From Mauremys mutica (lineage: Eukaryota; Chordata; Testudines; Geoemydidae): a stretch of 64,000 nt of DNA. The stretch lies in the NCBI RefSeq assembly GCF_020497125.1, contig NC_059073.1, forward strand, positions 10,251,225-10,315,224, read 5' to 3'. Of the stretch, positions 1 to 10,630 are shown in pieces; the first letter of the stretch is position 1, and each line of letters opens with the position of its first letter. The position numbers and the translations under genes were made by a program. The notes below the pieces were generated by a model. The model saw only the letters and a program-made list of their open reading frames with translations, ran no database searches and was not told where the DNA came from.

Positions 1-702
1 TAAAGGGGCTTATGAAGTATACAGCATAGAGCAATGCGTGTCAACTGAGCTGCTGAGATCCATTTCTCATCTCCACGCAGTTCCTTTTAGTTGTCTCTAT
101 ACTCTTTAAAAAAAAATCCTTTTAAAGCAATTTGTCACTACATGTTAATATTTGCTTCCTCTTCCCTAGACATCTAGAAGCTAAACAAAATAGATGTCTG
201 CCTGCATGTAAGAAGTGAGAGTATGCCAACACTGCATAAAGAGCTGTGTTCTTAACTCGAGTTAGGTAAGTCGTATCAAAATGACAGTGAAGACCCAGCA
301 ATTCAGCTTTTAACTCAGTGCTGATAAATGTGAAGTAATGCACATTGGGAAACATAATTCCAACTATACATACAAAACAATGGAATCTAAATTAGCTGTT
401 ACCAGTCAAGAAAGATCTTGGAGTCATTGTAGATAGTTCTCTGAAAACATCCCCTCAATGTGCAGTGGCAGGTAAAAAAGTTAGCAACATTGGGAATCAT
501 TAGGAAAGGGATAGATAATAAAACAGAAAATATCATAATGCCACTAAGTAAACCCGTGCTAGGCCCACACCTTGAACACTATATGCAGATCTTGTTTCCC
601 CATCCCAAGAAGGATATACTAGAATTGGAAAAGGTAAGGAGGAGAGCAACAGTGATTAAGGGTATGGAACAGCTTCCATATTAGGAGAGATTAAAAAGAC
701 TG

Positions 703-800
703 TAAAAGCAGCAAAGAGTCTTGTGGCACCTTATAGACTAACAGACGTAAAGGAGCATGAGCTTTCGTGGGTGAATACCCACTTCGTCGGATGCATGTAC
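703..800 (-). mobile_element. Short Penelope-type insertion with hammerhead-like fold
   Basis: This 98-bp insertion interrupts the CR1 and is flanked by a perfect 13-bp target duplication, attaaaaagactg (690-702 and 801-813). Its minus strand carries the box series CCGACGA, GTGGGT/ACCCAC, GAAA, AGCTC, then a block ending in CTGCTTTTA. The tail with the 'actaacacggctacccc' end seen at 8061-8080 is missing. The element is therefore 3' truncated at the CTGCTTTTA point. Assignment to Penelope-like elements rests on the shared ribozyme layout and 3' end with the larger copy at 50391-51100. Confidence 0.65.
755..794 (-). ncRNA. Hammerhead-ribozyme-like fold (degenerate)
   Basis: Read on the minus strand: stem I strand GCAT, core CCGACGA (consensus CTGANGA, so U4 is C), stem II GTGGGT-ATTC-ACCCAC with six perfect pairs, GAA, palindromic AGCT plus C as cleavage residue, then ATGC, which pairs with GCAT. 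The U4 change should reduce or abolish cleavage. Stem III is only the self-complementary AGCT, which suits a dimeric hammerhead. Confidence 0.5.
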
Positions 801-1461
801 ATTAAAAAGACTGAGACTTTTCAGTTTGGAAAAGAGATGACTGAGGGGGGATATGATAGGTCTCTAAAATCGTAACTGGTGTGGAGAAAGTAAATAAGGA
901 AGTGTTATTTACTCCTTTACGTAACACAAGAACCGGGGTCACCCAATGAAATTAATAGGCAGCAGGTTAAAAACAGAATGAAGTACTTCACACAATGCAC
1001 AATCAAACTGTGGAACTCATTGCCAGGGGATGTTGTGAAAGCCAGAACTATTATGGGGTTAATTTTTTTTTTTTTTAGATAAGTTCCTGGAGGATAGATC
1101 CATCAATGGCTATTAGCCAAGATGGTCAGGGATACAGCCCCACACTTTGGGTGTCCCCAGCCTCTGATTGCTGGAAGCTGGGAGTGGATGACAAGAGTTG
1201 GATCACTCAACGATTGCCTGTTCTGTTCATTCCCTCCAAAGCATTTTGCATTGGCCACTGTTGGAAGACAGGATACTGGGCTAAATGAATCATTTGTCTA
1301 ACCCAGTATGGCTGCTCCTATATTCTTCTGTAACTCAGGCTAGCAGTGTGAATTCAACCACGCTCTCCCCAATTGACTTGAATTTTAGCTACTAACCCGA
1401 ATTAAAAATCAGGTTGCCTGGTCTTCACTGCTATTTTAATATTTTAACCCGAGTTAAGAAC

Positions 1462-3305
1462 TCACTCCTCCCCGCCCCCCGTTGAAATATCCATAGTATT
1501 ACTACCTTATTCTTCTAGTTTACCCTTCATTTCCCAGGTTGTTGTGCTCCTGTTTTTTATCTCAAAACAAATAAACTTCATGTGTTCAGTGGTAATATTT
1601 AAAATAAGCTTTACCTGAAAGTTATGATGTAAGAAGAGTAGGAAGGTCTTTCTCTCTCATGCTCTGCCTCCCACCTCACCCAAAAGCTGAATTGCACAAA
1701 CTTAACTCATGTTGGTGTCTTCTTAAATTCAATCAATGGAACTTCACATGAGTATTCACCAGTATGCAGAAGGATTCCATAATCTAGTTCTTAGTGCTTG
1801 TATAAAATACTCTTATTTTTGGCGGATTTTGCAGCTCCTTTATATCTTAAGTAAATAGATTTCCATTTTCATCCTCCAGAGTCTCAAAAATTCAAATTTA
1901 GGTGCAACATCCATTAACGCTGATGTGAAGATTTTATAAAGTGCTTGCCCAGTGACTGAAGTAACAGATGGACTTCTGTTTAGTAGAACTGGAATCCCAC
2001 TGGATCTCTGCATTTTTTGTCTGTGTTCTTACATGACCTATTAAAAAGGGGAAACAGCTGATGGTAACAAATTCAATGTGTATACAACCCTTGATCCAAG
2101 ATGGGCCATAAATGTTATGGCCATGTACCTTATGTTTAATCTCATCCTGGGGTCAACGTAACTTTTAAATCAATCATATTTTCTTTGGCAGTTGTGTTCC
2201 TTTTTGTTGTCATCACTGTCGATAAAGGTGCCTTTGTGCTTTTGTACTGTAGTAGCAACTGTGGGTATTTTTTCCTTTGATTATTAAGGATGAGTTTCTT
2301 GGAGGTGGTAAACTGTTAGTATTTATGGAGCATACACAGGAAAGAGAAAATATGTAGTGGACTATGAAAGACATATGTGCCATGTCTCTCTTTATCATTT
2401 AAGGATTCCTCTTGGTCAAGAGGTCCGTTTCTAGGCAGTAGTAGACATCAGTTCGAGTTGACAATCAGGTTTGCTTATTATCCTCTGACTGATGCTGCCA
2501 CTTTTAATACCTTTTGATCCATACTCTGGCCCTGACTGAGGAAAACACTTATGTACATGCTTAAATTTAAGCATATGTTTAAGGTCTTTCCCAAATCAGA
2601 ATCTTTAAGTCAAAATATGCAAAATATTAATAACAAAATACAGACTAACTCTGAAGCCAAATTTCTATGCTTTTTATTACAAACTCAGGTTGTATATTTT
2701 TTTAGTGAAATGGGCCAATTTTTCAGTGAAAAATGACGTCGCCTTGAGCAAAATCAGGCCCATTTCTGAAACGAAATGAGCCCAATTTCAAGCAAAAGAG
2801 CTCTGCATCAGAAGCTTGTGAAACTTAACTTTTCTGCATCTTTTTAATGTGAAAGTATCTGAAAGCAAAGGACCATATGTGGTGGTGCAAAATCACATGA
2901 AACGGCAAAACTTTCAGTGCGAAATTTCATGAAACAATAATAGTGATATTTGTGCATCTCTATATGTATATTTCCTTAAACCTTTCATACTGGAGGAGAC
3001 AAAGCAGCTGCTTTTGTTTATTAATGATAGATTCAAAGTAGCTTCTCAAAAGGAGCTGAGTCAATCATTCATTTGTTCACATCAGTGAAATGTCTTTCAT
3101 GTTTACTTTTTGCAGTGCTGTACCAAGCATTAAGCTTGTGTTAACCGCTAAAAGCAAGAGCTAGAAAAATAATGGGCTAATTTCATTCCCAGAGTAACTC
3201 CACTGAATTCTATTTGTTCTCATTTATTTTTAATAGCCGAGGCAGAAGATCAGTGAATGGCAACAGCTGATTTCACATGGGTTTAGAGGTATCGGGCAAA
3301 TTTGG
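1462..3305. other. No gene recognised; AT-rich intergenic or intronic DNA
   Basis: No exon, RNA gene or well-formed transposon was recognised. At 2531-2605 there is a short fragment of the 'aagcacttatgtacatgcttaa' palindromic family also seen at 29389-29484 and 32725-32780. The rest is unassigned. Confidence 0.4.
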
Positions 3306-3309
3306 GGTG

Positions 3310-3690
3310 TCCAAACTCTTATACCAATGAATAGAGTTGAGGTCAGGAAGGAATTTTCCCCCAGGGCAGATTGGCTGGGAACTTGGGGTTTTCTTGCCTT
3401 CCTCTGCCATGTGGGATGCAGGCCACCTGCTGGGATCATCTGGGCATATCTCACCTAATCAATCCCCTGCCATTGCAGGGGCCTCGGGCATTAGTGGTCA
3501 TCTTGGTCTCTCCTGTTCTCTGCCTGTGACACGCAGTTTAGTCTCCTGAAGAAAGAAATGCTTTCATGTAACTAAAGTTTTGGGCTTAATACAGGGGTGT
3601 CTGTGTGAAATATTATCCCCTGAGATATACAGGAGGTCAGACTTTATGATCTGATAGTCCCTTCTGACCTTAACTCTGTGAAACTATAAT
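3310..3690 (+). repeat. CR1-type 3' UTR fragment
   Basis: The block 'caggaaggaattttcccccag' (shown in part) at about 3340-3365 leads to a tail 'ggtcagactttatgatctga' and 'cccttctgacctta' at 3632-3675. That tail is shared with CR1-like 3' ends at 39640-39700 and 44605-44655. No ORF is present. Confidence 0.6.
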
Positions 3691-3804
3691 TAGAGATAAA
3701 ATCCATTAAAACAACAAGATATCTCACCATGCTTGTCTATTACTGTGACACACGCAGGGGCGTGAATTCCCCGCAATTCCAAAATATATGTTTGTTATAC
3801 ACGC

Positions 3805-3835
3805 ACTCTCTCTTCTCTCTCTCTCTCTCCCTCCC
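3805..3835. repeat. (TC)n microsatellite
   Basis: Pyrimidine dinucleotide run within ordinary sequence. Confidence 0.8.
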
Positions 3836-4605
3836 ATCCCCCTACAAAATCTACATTAAAAAGGAAATGACAGGACTGCAGAGGGAAGTGCTCAAAAGTC
3901 AGGAGGTGAGAATGTTGAAGTTGCCTGCATGATGTGCAGTGAGTGAGGCACAGGGCCAGGCAATGTCCGATTATGATAAAAAGGAATATTGATCATCAGC
4001 TTTGTTCACTGAATACCATCCCCCAATGAGTGCAGTGAATGAGGCTAGGGAAGGCCTGAGGGAAAAATACTATCTGCTCCCTCCCTCCCCATCTGACAGA
4101 GTCGGGGGACATGAATACAGTTTCTCAGTCTCCTGCTCCTCCTCTGTTTCGGGGCTTCTGGGATGGGGGAGGAGCAAGTCTCTCTGTCTCACCCTCCCAG
4201 CTCCTTGTGCTGCATTTCCACATGCCGCACACCACAGGAGGAGCAGAAGAGCCAGCAGTGAGGAGCGAGAACCAGTGAAGTTCCTGAAACATTGCCCCAA
4301 CTCTAGCCCTCTGCAGTTAGTGGAGCACATTACCCCAAACCCATACCCCGAAAGCGGCAGCTGTCAGCTCCAAGACACCCACTTCTCCTGTGGTCCCTGT
4401 AGACATGGGGCAGAACTGCCCCAGCCCTGCACCATGCACCCGAGCTGAGCTGGCAGGTGAGGAATGCACTCAGCACTCTGGGAAAAGCTTGTAGCACCAG
4501 CTGTGTGTGGACATTTTCTGGCTGATGCATGAAAAAGCTGCTGCCAGGATTGTGTGCCTCCATACCCTACCTACTGCAGGTTTTTAGGCACCGTCTAGTC
4601 ATTAA
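3836..4605. other. Unassigned, moderately GC-rich stretch
   Basis: Frames of 148 codons (+, 4002-4448) and 86 and 77 codons (-) overlap here. Their composition is low-complexity Ser/Pro/Leu with no recognisable domain. The region may be an unrecognised repeat. No gene is claimed. Confidence 0.3.
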
Positions 4606-4607
4606 TG

Positions 4608-4765
4608 GGGAACATAAGACTGTAAGAACAGCCATGCTGAGTCAGATCAAAGGTCCATCTTGACCAATATCCTGTCTTCCCACAGTGGCCAGTGCCAGGT
4701 GCCCAGAGGGTATGAACAGAACAGGTCATCATCAAGTGACCCGTTCCCTGTCGCCCATTTGGGAA
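4608..4765 (-). mobile_element. CR1 3' end fragment
   Basis: It contains 'acagccatgctgagtcagat', 'aaaggtccatcttgacc' and 'agtggccagtgccaggtgcc'. These are the reverse complement of the CR1 3' UTR seen on + at 49078-49226. Confidence 0.8.
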
Positions 4766-4789
4766 ATGCAGAAGTCACAAGGCAGAACT

Positions 4790-5415
4790 GGGAAAAAACG
4801 AGCTATGGAACCCAAATCCTCAGGGTTTGATGAAATTCACCCTGGAATCCTAAAGGGATTAGCAGCAATAGCACTGGAACCATTGGCAATTACGTATAAG
4901 AGCTCACTGAGGACAGGGGATTGGAAATGGACAAGCAGCCATATTTCTTTGAAGGACGGGGAAAGTAAGACCTAGGAAATTGCATACCAGCAAGTTTAAC
5001 TTCAGTACCACGTGAACTGCAAGAACAATTAATGAAGTAGTCAATTTGTAAGCACCTGGAGGAAAATAAGGTGATAAACACCAGGCAACCAGGGGTTCCT
5101 CAAAACCAAATTACGGCCAATTAATTTAATTTCTTTCCTTGATAAACTAAGAAGCTTAGCGGTTAAAGGGAAAGTGATGTATGTGACATAGCTTAGCTGT
5201 AGCAAGACATTTGCTGTGGTTCCAACTGGCCGTCTTATTGGTACTGGAATTGCTGTACATTTGGCAAAAATAGAGAGGAGTGGGAGAGAGAATGAAAAAG
5301 TAACTGGAAGTGAAATGGATTACTGGTTTGGTGTAAAGTTCAGAGCCGTTGGTAAGCCCAGAGGATCGTGTTCTGGGTTCATTCAGATTTCATATTTCTT
5401 GGTGAGGGCTAGTGG
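4790..5415 (+). mobile_element. CR1 LINE fragment, reverse transcriptase fingers/palm, decayed
   Basis: Translation gives SGFDEIHPGILKGL at about 4828-4870, followed by an LRTGDWKW block, matching the conserved CR1 RT start (GPDEIHPRVLK..., ..SLRTGEVPEDWK). A degraded SKTFAVV at about 5198-5220 occupies the place of SKAFDTV. Frameshifts and stops are numerous. It lies next to an opposite-strand CR1 3' end, so these are separate events. Confidence 0.75.
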
Positions 5416-6805
5416 TCTGCTGCCTGTAAATATTTAATAGGATTGTGGGGTGTGATGATCTCTGACTGGAATGAACAATGAAACCTTCTCCCTTTTACAG
5501 CGTTGCTGGATATGTCTGTGTTTTGTAGTGAGAGATGTAAAATGGAGTTCCTGACATATGGACATTATAAGATCCTATGGAAGTTTCTGCGAGGGTCAGG
5601 GGCTTACCTACAATGTCCTCGTCGAATTCTGGTTTATGTAATACACTCTGCCTTTGTAACATTCTGTATATAGCTAGAAACGGATAAAGTATATCTCAGT
5701 CCTAAACTGTTGAGTAATAGATCTGTGCTTTATTGAATTCTTGCTATGTCCTGCCCTAGAGATGGCTGCATTTCAGTGGCAGGTGAAGTGCTTCATTTTC
5801 CTTTAAAAAACCCTGAGATAACTTGGGATGAATGGCACCACAGAAATATATGGTATACTTAACTTCATTGCTGAAACTGGAAACCAGTGGCCCAGTTCTC
5901 CCCTCGCTTGTACTTTGACTAATTTGTACCTATGTGAAGTAGGCGTATATGTTGCCAGATTAGAGTTGTACTGTTTTGCACTCCCTTTGCCCAGATATAA
6001 AAGTGCAAGTCGGTGGAGCAGCAAGTCCTAGACGTGAACATGAAAGAGTGTAGAACTTTGCTTTGGAGGTAGAACAAGTGGATTTAGCTCTTACTGTTGA
6101 GACTTAATGATACAGCAAAAGTACCCTAAGGCTTGATTAAATAACTACCAATTCCAGCTTGCCTTTCTTCTGTTTGCTTTTGCAATAAATGCTCAGTTGA
6201 AAGATGCATTGTGCTTTAGCCTTTCTCTGCATATGCAAGCAACAGCAGAAAACCTAGAGGATGAGGCACGATATTGCATCTTGGCCATAACACATTAATT
6301 CACCAGTTGGTTATTCTATTCTCTCGGTTTAAAGGCTCTTATTGCATCAGCAGTTGCATTGCTATACATAAGTGTGTCTTAATAGAACAATTCATTTAAT
6401 TGAATCAGATCCTCAGCTGGTGTAAACTGGCATTGTTTTGGACTAGCCTGATGGTGCTGTGACAATGTTTTACAACATTGCTGCACTGGGAATCGCAGGG
6501 CCTGGTTGTTGGATCTTGGATCTATATCTTGATATTGAATCTATATCTTTGTCTACTAGATTAACAACTTTTCATGTTATTGGCTCTTATATTGTTGTGT
6601 GCTAGATTAGCAATTGTTTGTTGACCAAGCAGGTACTTATGGACTGGGACCAGGTCACCCTTCTCTCCTGGGGTCTATCAAGGAATCTCTGGAGTACCTC
6701 ATGCCATTGTAGCTGCTCCCGTGGTCGGTAGAGTTTGGAGACTAGAGGAATGTCTGAAGCAATGTAAATTATTAGGCATATAAAATTCAATATACAAATG
6801 TGTAT
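5416..6805. other. No gene recognised; small SINE core fragment
   Basis: At about 5755-5800 'gatggctgcatttcagtgg' matches the core also seen at 49625-49645, part of an old SINE family. The remaining sequence is unassigned. Confidence 0.35.
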
Positions 6806-6809
6806 AATT

Positions 6810-6890
6810 TATGGGCCCGATCCTGTGAGATGCTGAGCATTCTCAACTCCCATTGACTTCAGTGCTTCAGACTCCGGCCCTAAGACATAA
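6810..6890. repeat. Fragment of palindromic MITE-like family
   Basis: It begins 'gggcccgatcctgtgagatg', with 'cccattgacttcagtg' in the centre and ends '..ccggccctaag'. This resembles the foldback class at 58035-58122, but only weak pairing remains. Confidence 0.4.
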
Positions 6891-7555
6891 AGGGGAATGA
6901 TAACAAGCTTAAGGTTTGAATAATGATTTCCTTACACTTCCATCCTGAGCCCTCTTGTTTTCATGCTCCTTACAACTAAAGAGTGTAGGGAACTTATGCA
7001 AATGCAGATGCTCAGCATATCAGTGCTTGAACCAGAGATGTGAGATCATTGTGTCCTGTCAAGGTACAATCCAGACCAATAAGTCACCATGTCACCACTG
7101 CCCTCTAACATGGGGTGCTCTTTACAACGCTTTCCTGCTGTAGCCTCCAGCCTGGACTGCTCACAAACAACCTCCAGTGTGCAAGTCACTCCCAGCTATG
7201 TCTGTGTGTGCGCAGCAGCCAGCCAGCCACACCCTGGCTCTTATCAGCCTTGGTTATACTGCAGGGTGACCCCAACACACCTCCAGCCTTAGATTCCTGC
7301 CACCTCCCGGGTATGTATGTCTTAACCCCCCAGCTTTCTCTACTTTACATAAAATCTGTTATTTCTTTAACAGAAATAATATGCAGACAACGTGCCACCT
7401 CAAATGGAGTTTCCCAGACACTTCAATTTAAACAATAAAACAAGTTTTTTTACTAGGAAGAGATTTTAAGTGAGTACAAGTAACAAGGCATAAAAATCAG
7501 ATATGGTTACTAAACAAATAAAGCTACAATGCAACTGTTGCTTAACTTAACAAAC
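6891..7555. other. No gene recognised
   Basis: Overlapping frames of 62-107 codons at 6955-7438 show no domain or splice context. No repeat was identified. Confidence 0.3.
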
Positions 7556-7620
7556 TATGTTAAATTTGTAAAAGCAGCAAAGAGTCTTGTGGCACCTTAT
7601 AGACTAACAGACATTTTGGA

Positions 7621-7660
7621 GCATGAGCTTTCGTGGGTGAATACCCACTTCGTCGGATGC
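7621..7660 (-). ncRNA. Hammerhead-ribozyme-like fold, left arm of foldback
   Basis: On the minus strand: GCAT, CCGACGA, GTGGGT-ATTC-ACCCAC, GAAA, GCTC, ATGC. Stems I and II are perfect, but the core has C in place of U4, as in the copy at 755-794. Confidence 0.5.
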
Positions 7661-7698
7661 AACTGACGAAGTGGGTATTCACCCACAAAAGCTCATGC
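7659..7698 (+). ncRNA. Hammerhead-ribozyme-like fold, right arm of foldback
   Basis: On the + strand: GCAA, CTGACGA (full consensus box), GTGGGT-ATTC-ACCCAC, AAAA in place of GAAA (G12 to A), GCTC, ATGC. The innermost stem I pair is a mismatch. Compared with the left arm, the lesions fall at different core positions, so together the two arms suggest an intact ancestral ribozyme. Confidence 0.5.
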
Positions 7699-7764
7699 TC
7701 CAAAACATCAGTTAGTCTATAAGGTGCCACAAGACTCTTTGCTGCTTTTACAGATCCAGACTAA

Positions 7765-8060
7765 GGCCTGGTCTACACTAAGGGCGGGGGTCGAACTAGG
7801 GTACGCAAGTTCAGCTACGTGAATAGCGTAGCTGAACTCGAAGTACCCTAGTTCGACTTACTTACCTGTCCAGACGCGGCGGGGTCGAACTCCGCGGCTC
7901 CAAGGTCGACCCCGCCACCGCCGTTCACGGTGGTGGAGTTCCGGAGTCGACCGGAGCGCGCGGGGAGTTCGAACTATCGCGTCTTGATTAGATGCGATAG
8001 TTCGAACTCGGAGAAGTCGAACTCACCGCATCAACCCGTGCGGTGAGTATGGACCTACCC
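7765..8060. mobile_element. PIF/Harbinger-type MITE
   Basis: It is a 296-bp element flanked by TAA on both sides (7762-7764, 8061-8063). The interrupted sequence 'cagactaacacggc' gives one clean target copy. Ends are ggcctggtctacac and, inverted, gggtaggtccatac. The interior is strongly palindromic (gtagctgaact, gatagttcgaac). It is the same family as 14996-15292 in the opposite orientation. No transposase is encoded. Confidence 0.85.
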
Positions 8061-8092
8061 TAACACGGCTACCCCTCTGATATGTTAAATTT

Positions 8093-8920
8093 AAACCACA
8101 TTTTTCTCACCATTTGCTTTCAGCAGTCTTACTGACCAAACTTCTTAACTCAGGATCCCTTCTCCCAGAATCCAATGAATTCTTCCTTTGTGGCTTCAGG
8201 TGCCGTGAATGGGATGGGCAGGAGGTGAGAGAGGGGGGCCCTGGGGTGTTTGTCCTTCCTTTTAATAGTGTCACTCCTCCCCTTGAAAAACATTTCCAGC
8301 TGAGATTCAGGAGAAAAAGAGCTTATGTGGAAAGATGTCCCCTGCTGGTTTTTTCCCACCTGTTTGAGCTTCCTTTATCTCCCCTTCCTGCTCTGTTTAC
8401 TGCTTAAATGCAGTTTTGGCAGTCCACACCTCCCTTTGTTAGGACAGATTTGCCAGGTTCTTCTTGGGTAGGGCTGTGGTTTGAAACGTGTTAATAACGT
8501 CATAAAGGGAAATCGTATAACTTCACACACATCGCCACACATATTCTACCAGGGCAATAATGACCAGCAAATTATGAGTTTTCAAATGATACATCGCAAG
8601 GCATACTTTGTACAAAGACTAATTCAATAGGGTGTGGACACAGGGGTACATTCTGTCACAATATATATGTCATCTCACCACATAGTAAACAGTAGGTTTT
8701 TTTCTTCTTTTATAAAAACAAATTACAATTTGTGCTACACTTTCCAGTTGCTGTGCAAAAGACCTTAACCAGAGTATCATCTGAGGAGCATACAGTGTGT
8801 GACCTGTCTTAATTATAGTCAAATCTCCTTGATCACCAACTTCTAAATGTATAAAATTGTTCAGTTGCTTTGCAAATCTTAGACACCAAGTGGGATAGAA
8901 AATCTAATGAACAGTAAATA
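8093..8920. other. No gene recognised
   Basis: A 97-codon + frame (8114-8407) has no domain or repeat match and no supporting splice signal. The rest is AT-rich and unassigned. Confidence 0.3.
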
Positions 8921-8924
8921 TTCA

Positions 8925-9720
8925 TAGCTTCCAAGGCCAGAAGGGACCACTGTAATCATCTAGTCTGACTAGGGTGGCCAGGTGCCCAAAAAAGTCTGGT
9001 TGAAAAGGGGTCCTGACAGTGTCCGATCAGATCTAATGACTGGACACCCAAAGTCCGGTTACTGCAGGCGGGGGAGGTGCTGGGTCATCACCCGTGCCAG
9101 CACCTATTCAGCTGGGGCCACCTTCTACTTCCATCGGGCGGCTGCAGCTCCCAGGCCTGGCTCTGCAGGCAAGTCCTTCCTGACCCAGGCGGGGGGAGGG
9201 GAAAAGTAGCAAGTCATGAGGGGGAGGGGGAAAGAGGAGTAGATGGGGGCAGGGCCTTGGGGGTAGAGGTGTGGCAGGGGTGGGTCATTGGGGTGGGAAG
9301 AGGCGGGGAAGGGGAGATTCCAACACTCCTGCTGGAGTGTCTGGTTTTTAAATATTACCAAGTTGGCAACTGTAAATCTGTCCTCCTGTATAACAGAAAC
9401 CATAGAACTTCACCAAAATAATTCCTAGAACAGATCTTTTAGAAAAAAAAAAATCCAATCCAGTGATGAAGAATCCACCACAACCCTTGATAAATTGTTC
9501 CAATAGTTAATTGCTCTCAGTGTTCAAAATGTATGCCCTATTCCCCGTCTGAATGTGTATAACTTCAACTTCCAGCCATTGGATCGTGTGATACCTTCCT
9601 CTGCTAGATTGAAGAGCCCATTATTCAATATTTGCTCTCCATGTAGGTACTTATAGATATATTCTTGACATGTACCTGAAAACCATGGTATTGCTCTTTT
9701 GTTAGGGCGCAGATGTGTGT
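8925..9720 (-). mobile_element. CR1 3' half, interrupted by another repeat
   Basis: CR1 reads on minus from about 9720 ('aggtacttatagatatatt', 'cttcaacttccagccattgg') through 'acagatcttttag' and 'tcctcctgtata', then 'ggccagaagggaccactgta' at 8938-8957. Between about 8972 and 9375 an unrelated GC-rich insertion begins 'agggtggccaggtgccc'. It contains 'gactggacacccaaagtccg', a typical turtle repeat of unclear class. Confidence 0.75.
8972..9375. repeat. GC-rich insertion of unknown class inside CR1
   Basis: It separates two parts of the CR1 that are adjacent in other copies ('atctagtctga' and 'tcctcctgta'). Blocks such as 'cctgacagtgtccgatcag' are repeat-like. Overlapping frames of 92-114 codons are low-complexity. 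No clean target duplication was found. Confidence 0.5.
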
Positions 9721-10037
9721 AAGAGAAATCAGCCGTATCCTTTCTGAAGTGTGCTTCTCCCCCTCTGTTCCCTCTCCCACCACCCCTCCAGAGAGCTTTG
9801 GCTACAGTGTTGGTGACATAACTGTTGCAAACAAGTTTCTCTCTCAATTCTGGTTTTTATTGTGTGCTTTGGTCTTCAGTTCCTGTGCTGAACTGTTGTG
9901 TCGAGTTGCTGGGCCTAATTCTTTATGGCCCTACCCCGTGAGCCGTCATTTACACTTGTGCAAAATCGGCGTAAAATGCTGCCATGTAGATTGAAGAGTT
10001 GTCACCAGAGGTAGCTGTCTTGCTGTAGCAGATGAAA

Positions 10038-10120
10038 GGATTCCTTTTATTGTATGTAATTTATAAAGTGCTTTAAGATCTTTTTTGGATATAAGAAGCA
10101 GTATAAATTCTAAGTTATTA
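10038..10120 (+). repeat. Old SINE tail (..aaagtgctttaagatc..)
   Basis: The block 'ataaagtgctttaagatc' followed by '..tataaattctaagttatta' resembles tails at 24332-24395 and 49655-49735. It is probably an ancient LINE-mobilised SINE; the family is not certain. Confidence 0.45.
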
Positions 10121-10129
10121 GGATGATAT

Positions 10130-10630
10130 TGATAGATAGGATGCTTTAGAGTGGGTCCGAAGGCCTACAAGATAGGCTGAGCAGGTGATCACACGCTTGA
10201 TGCATGAACAAGGGGGGCTTAGAAGATGGGTGAATGAAGTCAGCAAGCAGGAGCTGGGTGGATAAACCCCCCCTTGCACTTAAGCTTGGGAAGTGCCGAT
10301 AAAAAAGTTCTCAGTACTGATAAGGAAGCTGCTTGTGCGCCAGGAACTGCTCAAGGCCATGAAATTTGTAATCAAATGCTTCACCAGGTGCCGTTAATTA
10401 ACCGCAGGCAATTAAATGCTTTAACTGTGATGTAAACTTGCTTATATAAATTTGTGCTGTATTGAAGAAATGGGGGGCTGGTTCTGGTTCTCTGTGGAGA
10501 ACGGGCTTGTTCTTTGTTGTGTGTGTGCATGCATCAATAAAGAACTTGGTTTCGGACTTTGCTGGGTTGCCTGTCTCTCTTGCGGTCAGACAACGAACCT
10601 GAAAAGTCTGGGATAAAGATAACCCCAACA
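10130..10630 (+). mobile_element. Solo LTR of an endogenous retrovirus-like element
   Basis: It is about 501 bp, starts TG (10130) and ends AACA (10630), with a 4-bp duplication ATAT on each side (10126-10129, 10631-10634). A TATA box (TATATAAA near 10444) is followed about 90 bp later by AATAAA (10536-10541). The 3' part reads 'ggtttcggactttgctgg'. No internal gag, pol or env sequence follows, so it is a recombined solo LTR. The 4-bp duplication suits gammaretrovirus-like ERVs. Assignment is inferred from structure. Confidence 0.65.

Larger units (their letters stand above)
300..1335 (+). mobile_element. CR1 LINE fragment, ORF2 C-terminus plus 3' UTR, decayed
   Basis: The reading begins in the post-RT part of CR1 ORF2 (DKCEVMHIG-like, then LEHYMQILFPHPKKDILELEKVRRRAT at 565-660 in pieces). 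It continues into the typical CR1 3' UTR, with the 'tactgggctaaatg' box and an 'acccagtatggctgctcc' end near 1270-1330. Stops and frameshifts are frequent. A Penelope-like insertion sits at 703-800. It is an old, non-functional copy. Confidence 0.85.
249..1461. mobile_element. MITE split by a CR1 insertion (inverted arms at both ends)
   Basis: The arm at 249-295 (ttcttaactcgagtta, then cagtgaagac) recurs inverted at 1421-1461 (gtcttcactg, then cgagttaagaac). The arms flank CR1-derived DNA, so a small palindromic DNA element appears to have been opened by a LINE fragment. No clear target duplication is visible at the outer ends, so superfamily is not assigned. Confidence 0.5.
7568..8080 (+). 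mobile_element. Foldback Penelope-type insertion, itself invaded by a Harbinger MITE
   Basis: The unit is bounded by a perfect 12-bp target duplication, tatgttaaattt (7556-7567 and 8081-8092). The left arm (7568-7660) is an inverted copy of the right arm (7663-7752), giving a hairpin of about 90 bp. The right arm continues into 'cagatccagac', is interrupted by the MITE at 7765-8060, and resumes 'taacacggctacccctctga'. The sense strand is +, with a 3' end related to the Penelope-like copy at 50391. Inverted 5' arms are a known habit of Penelope-like insertions. Order of events: retroposition first, MITE second. Confidence 0.75.
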
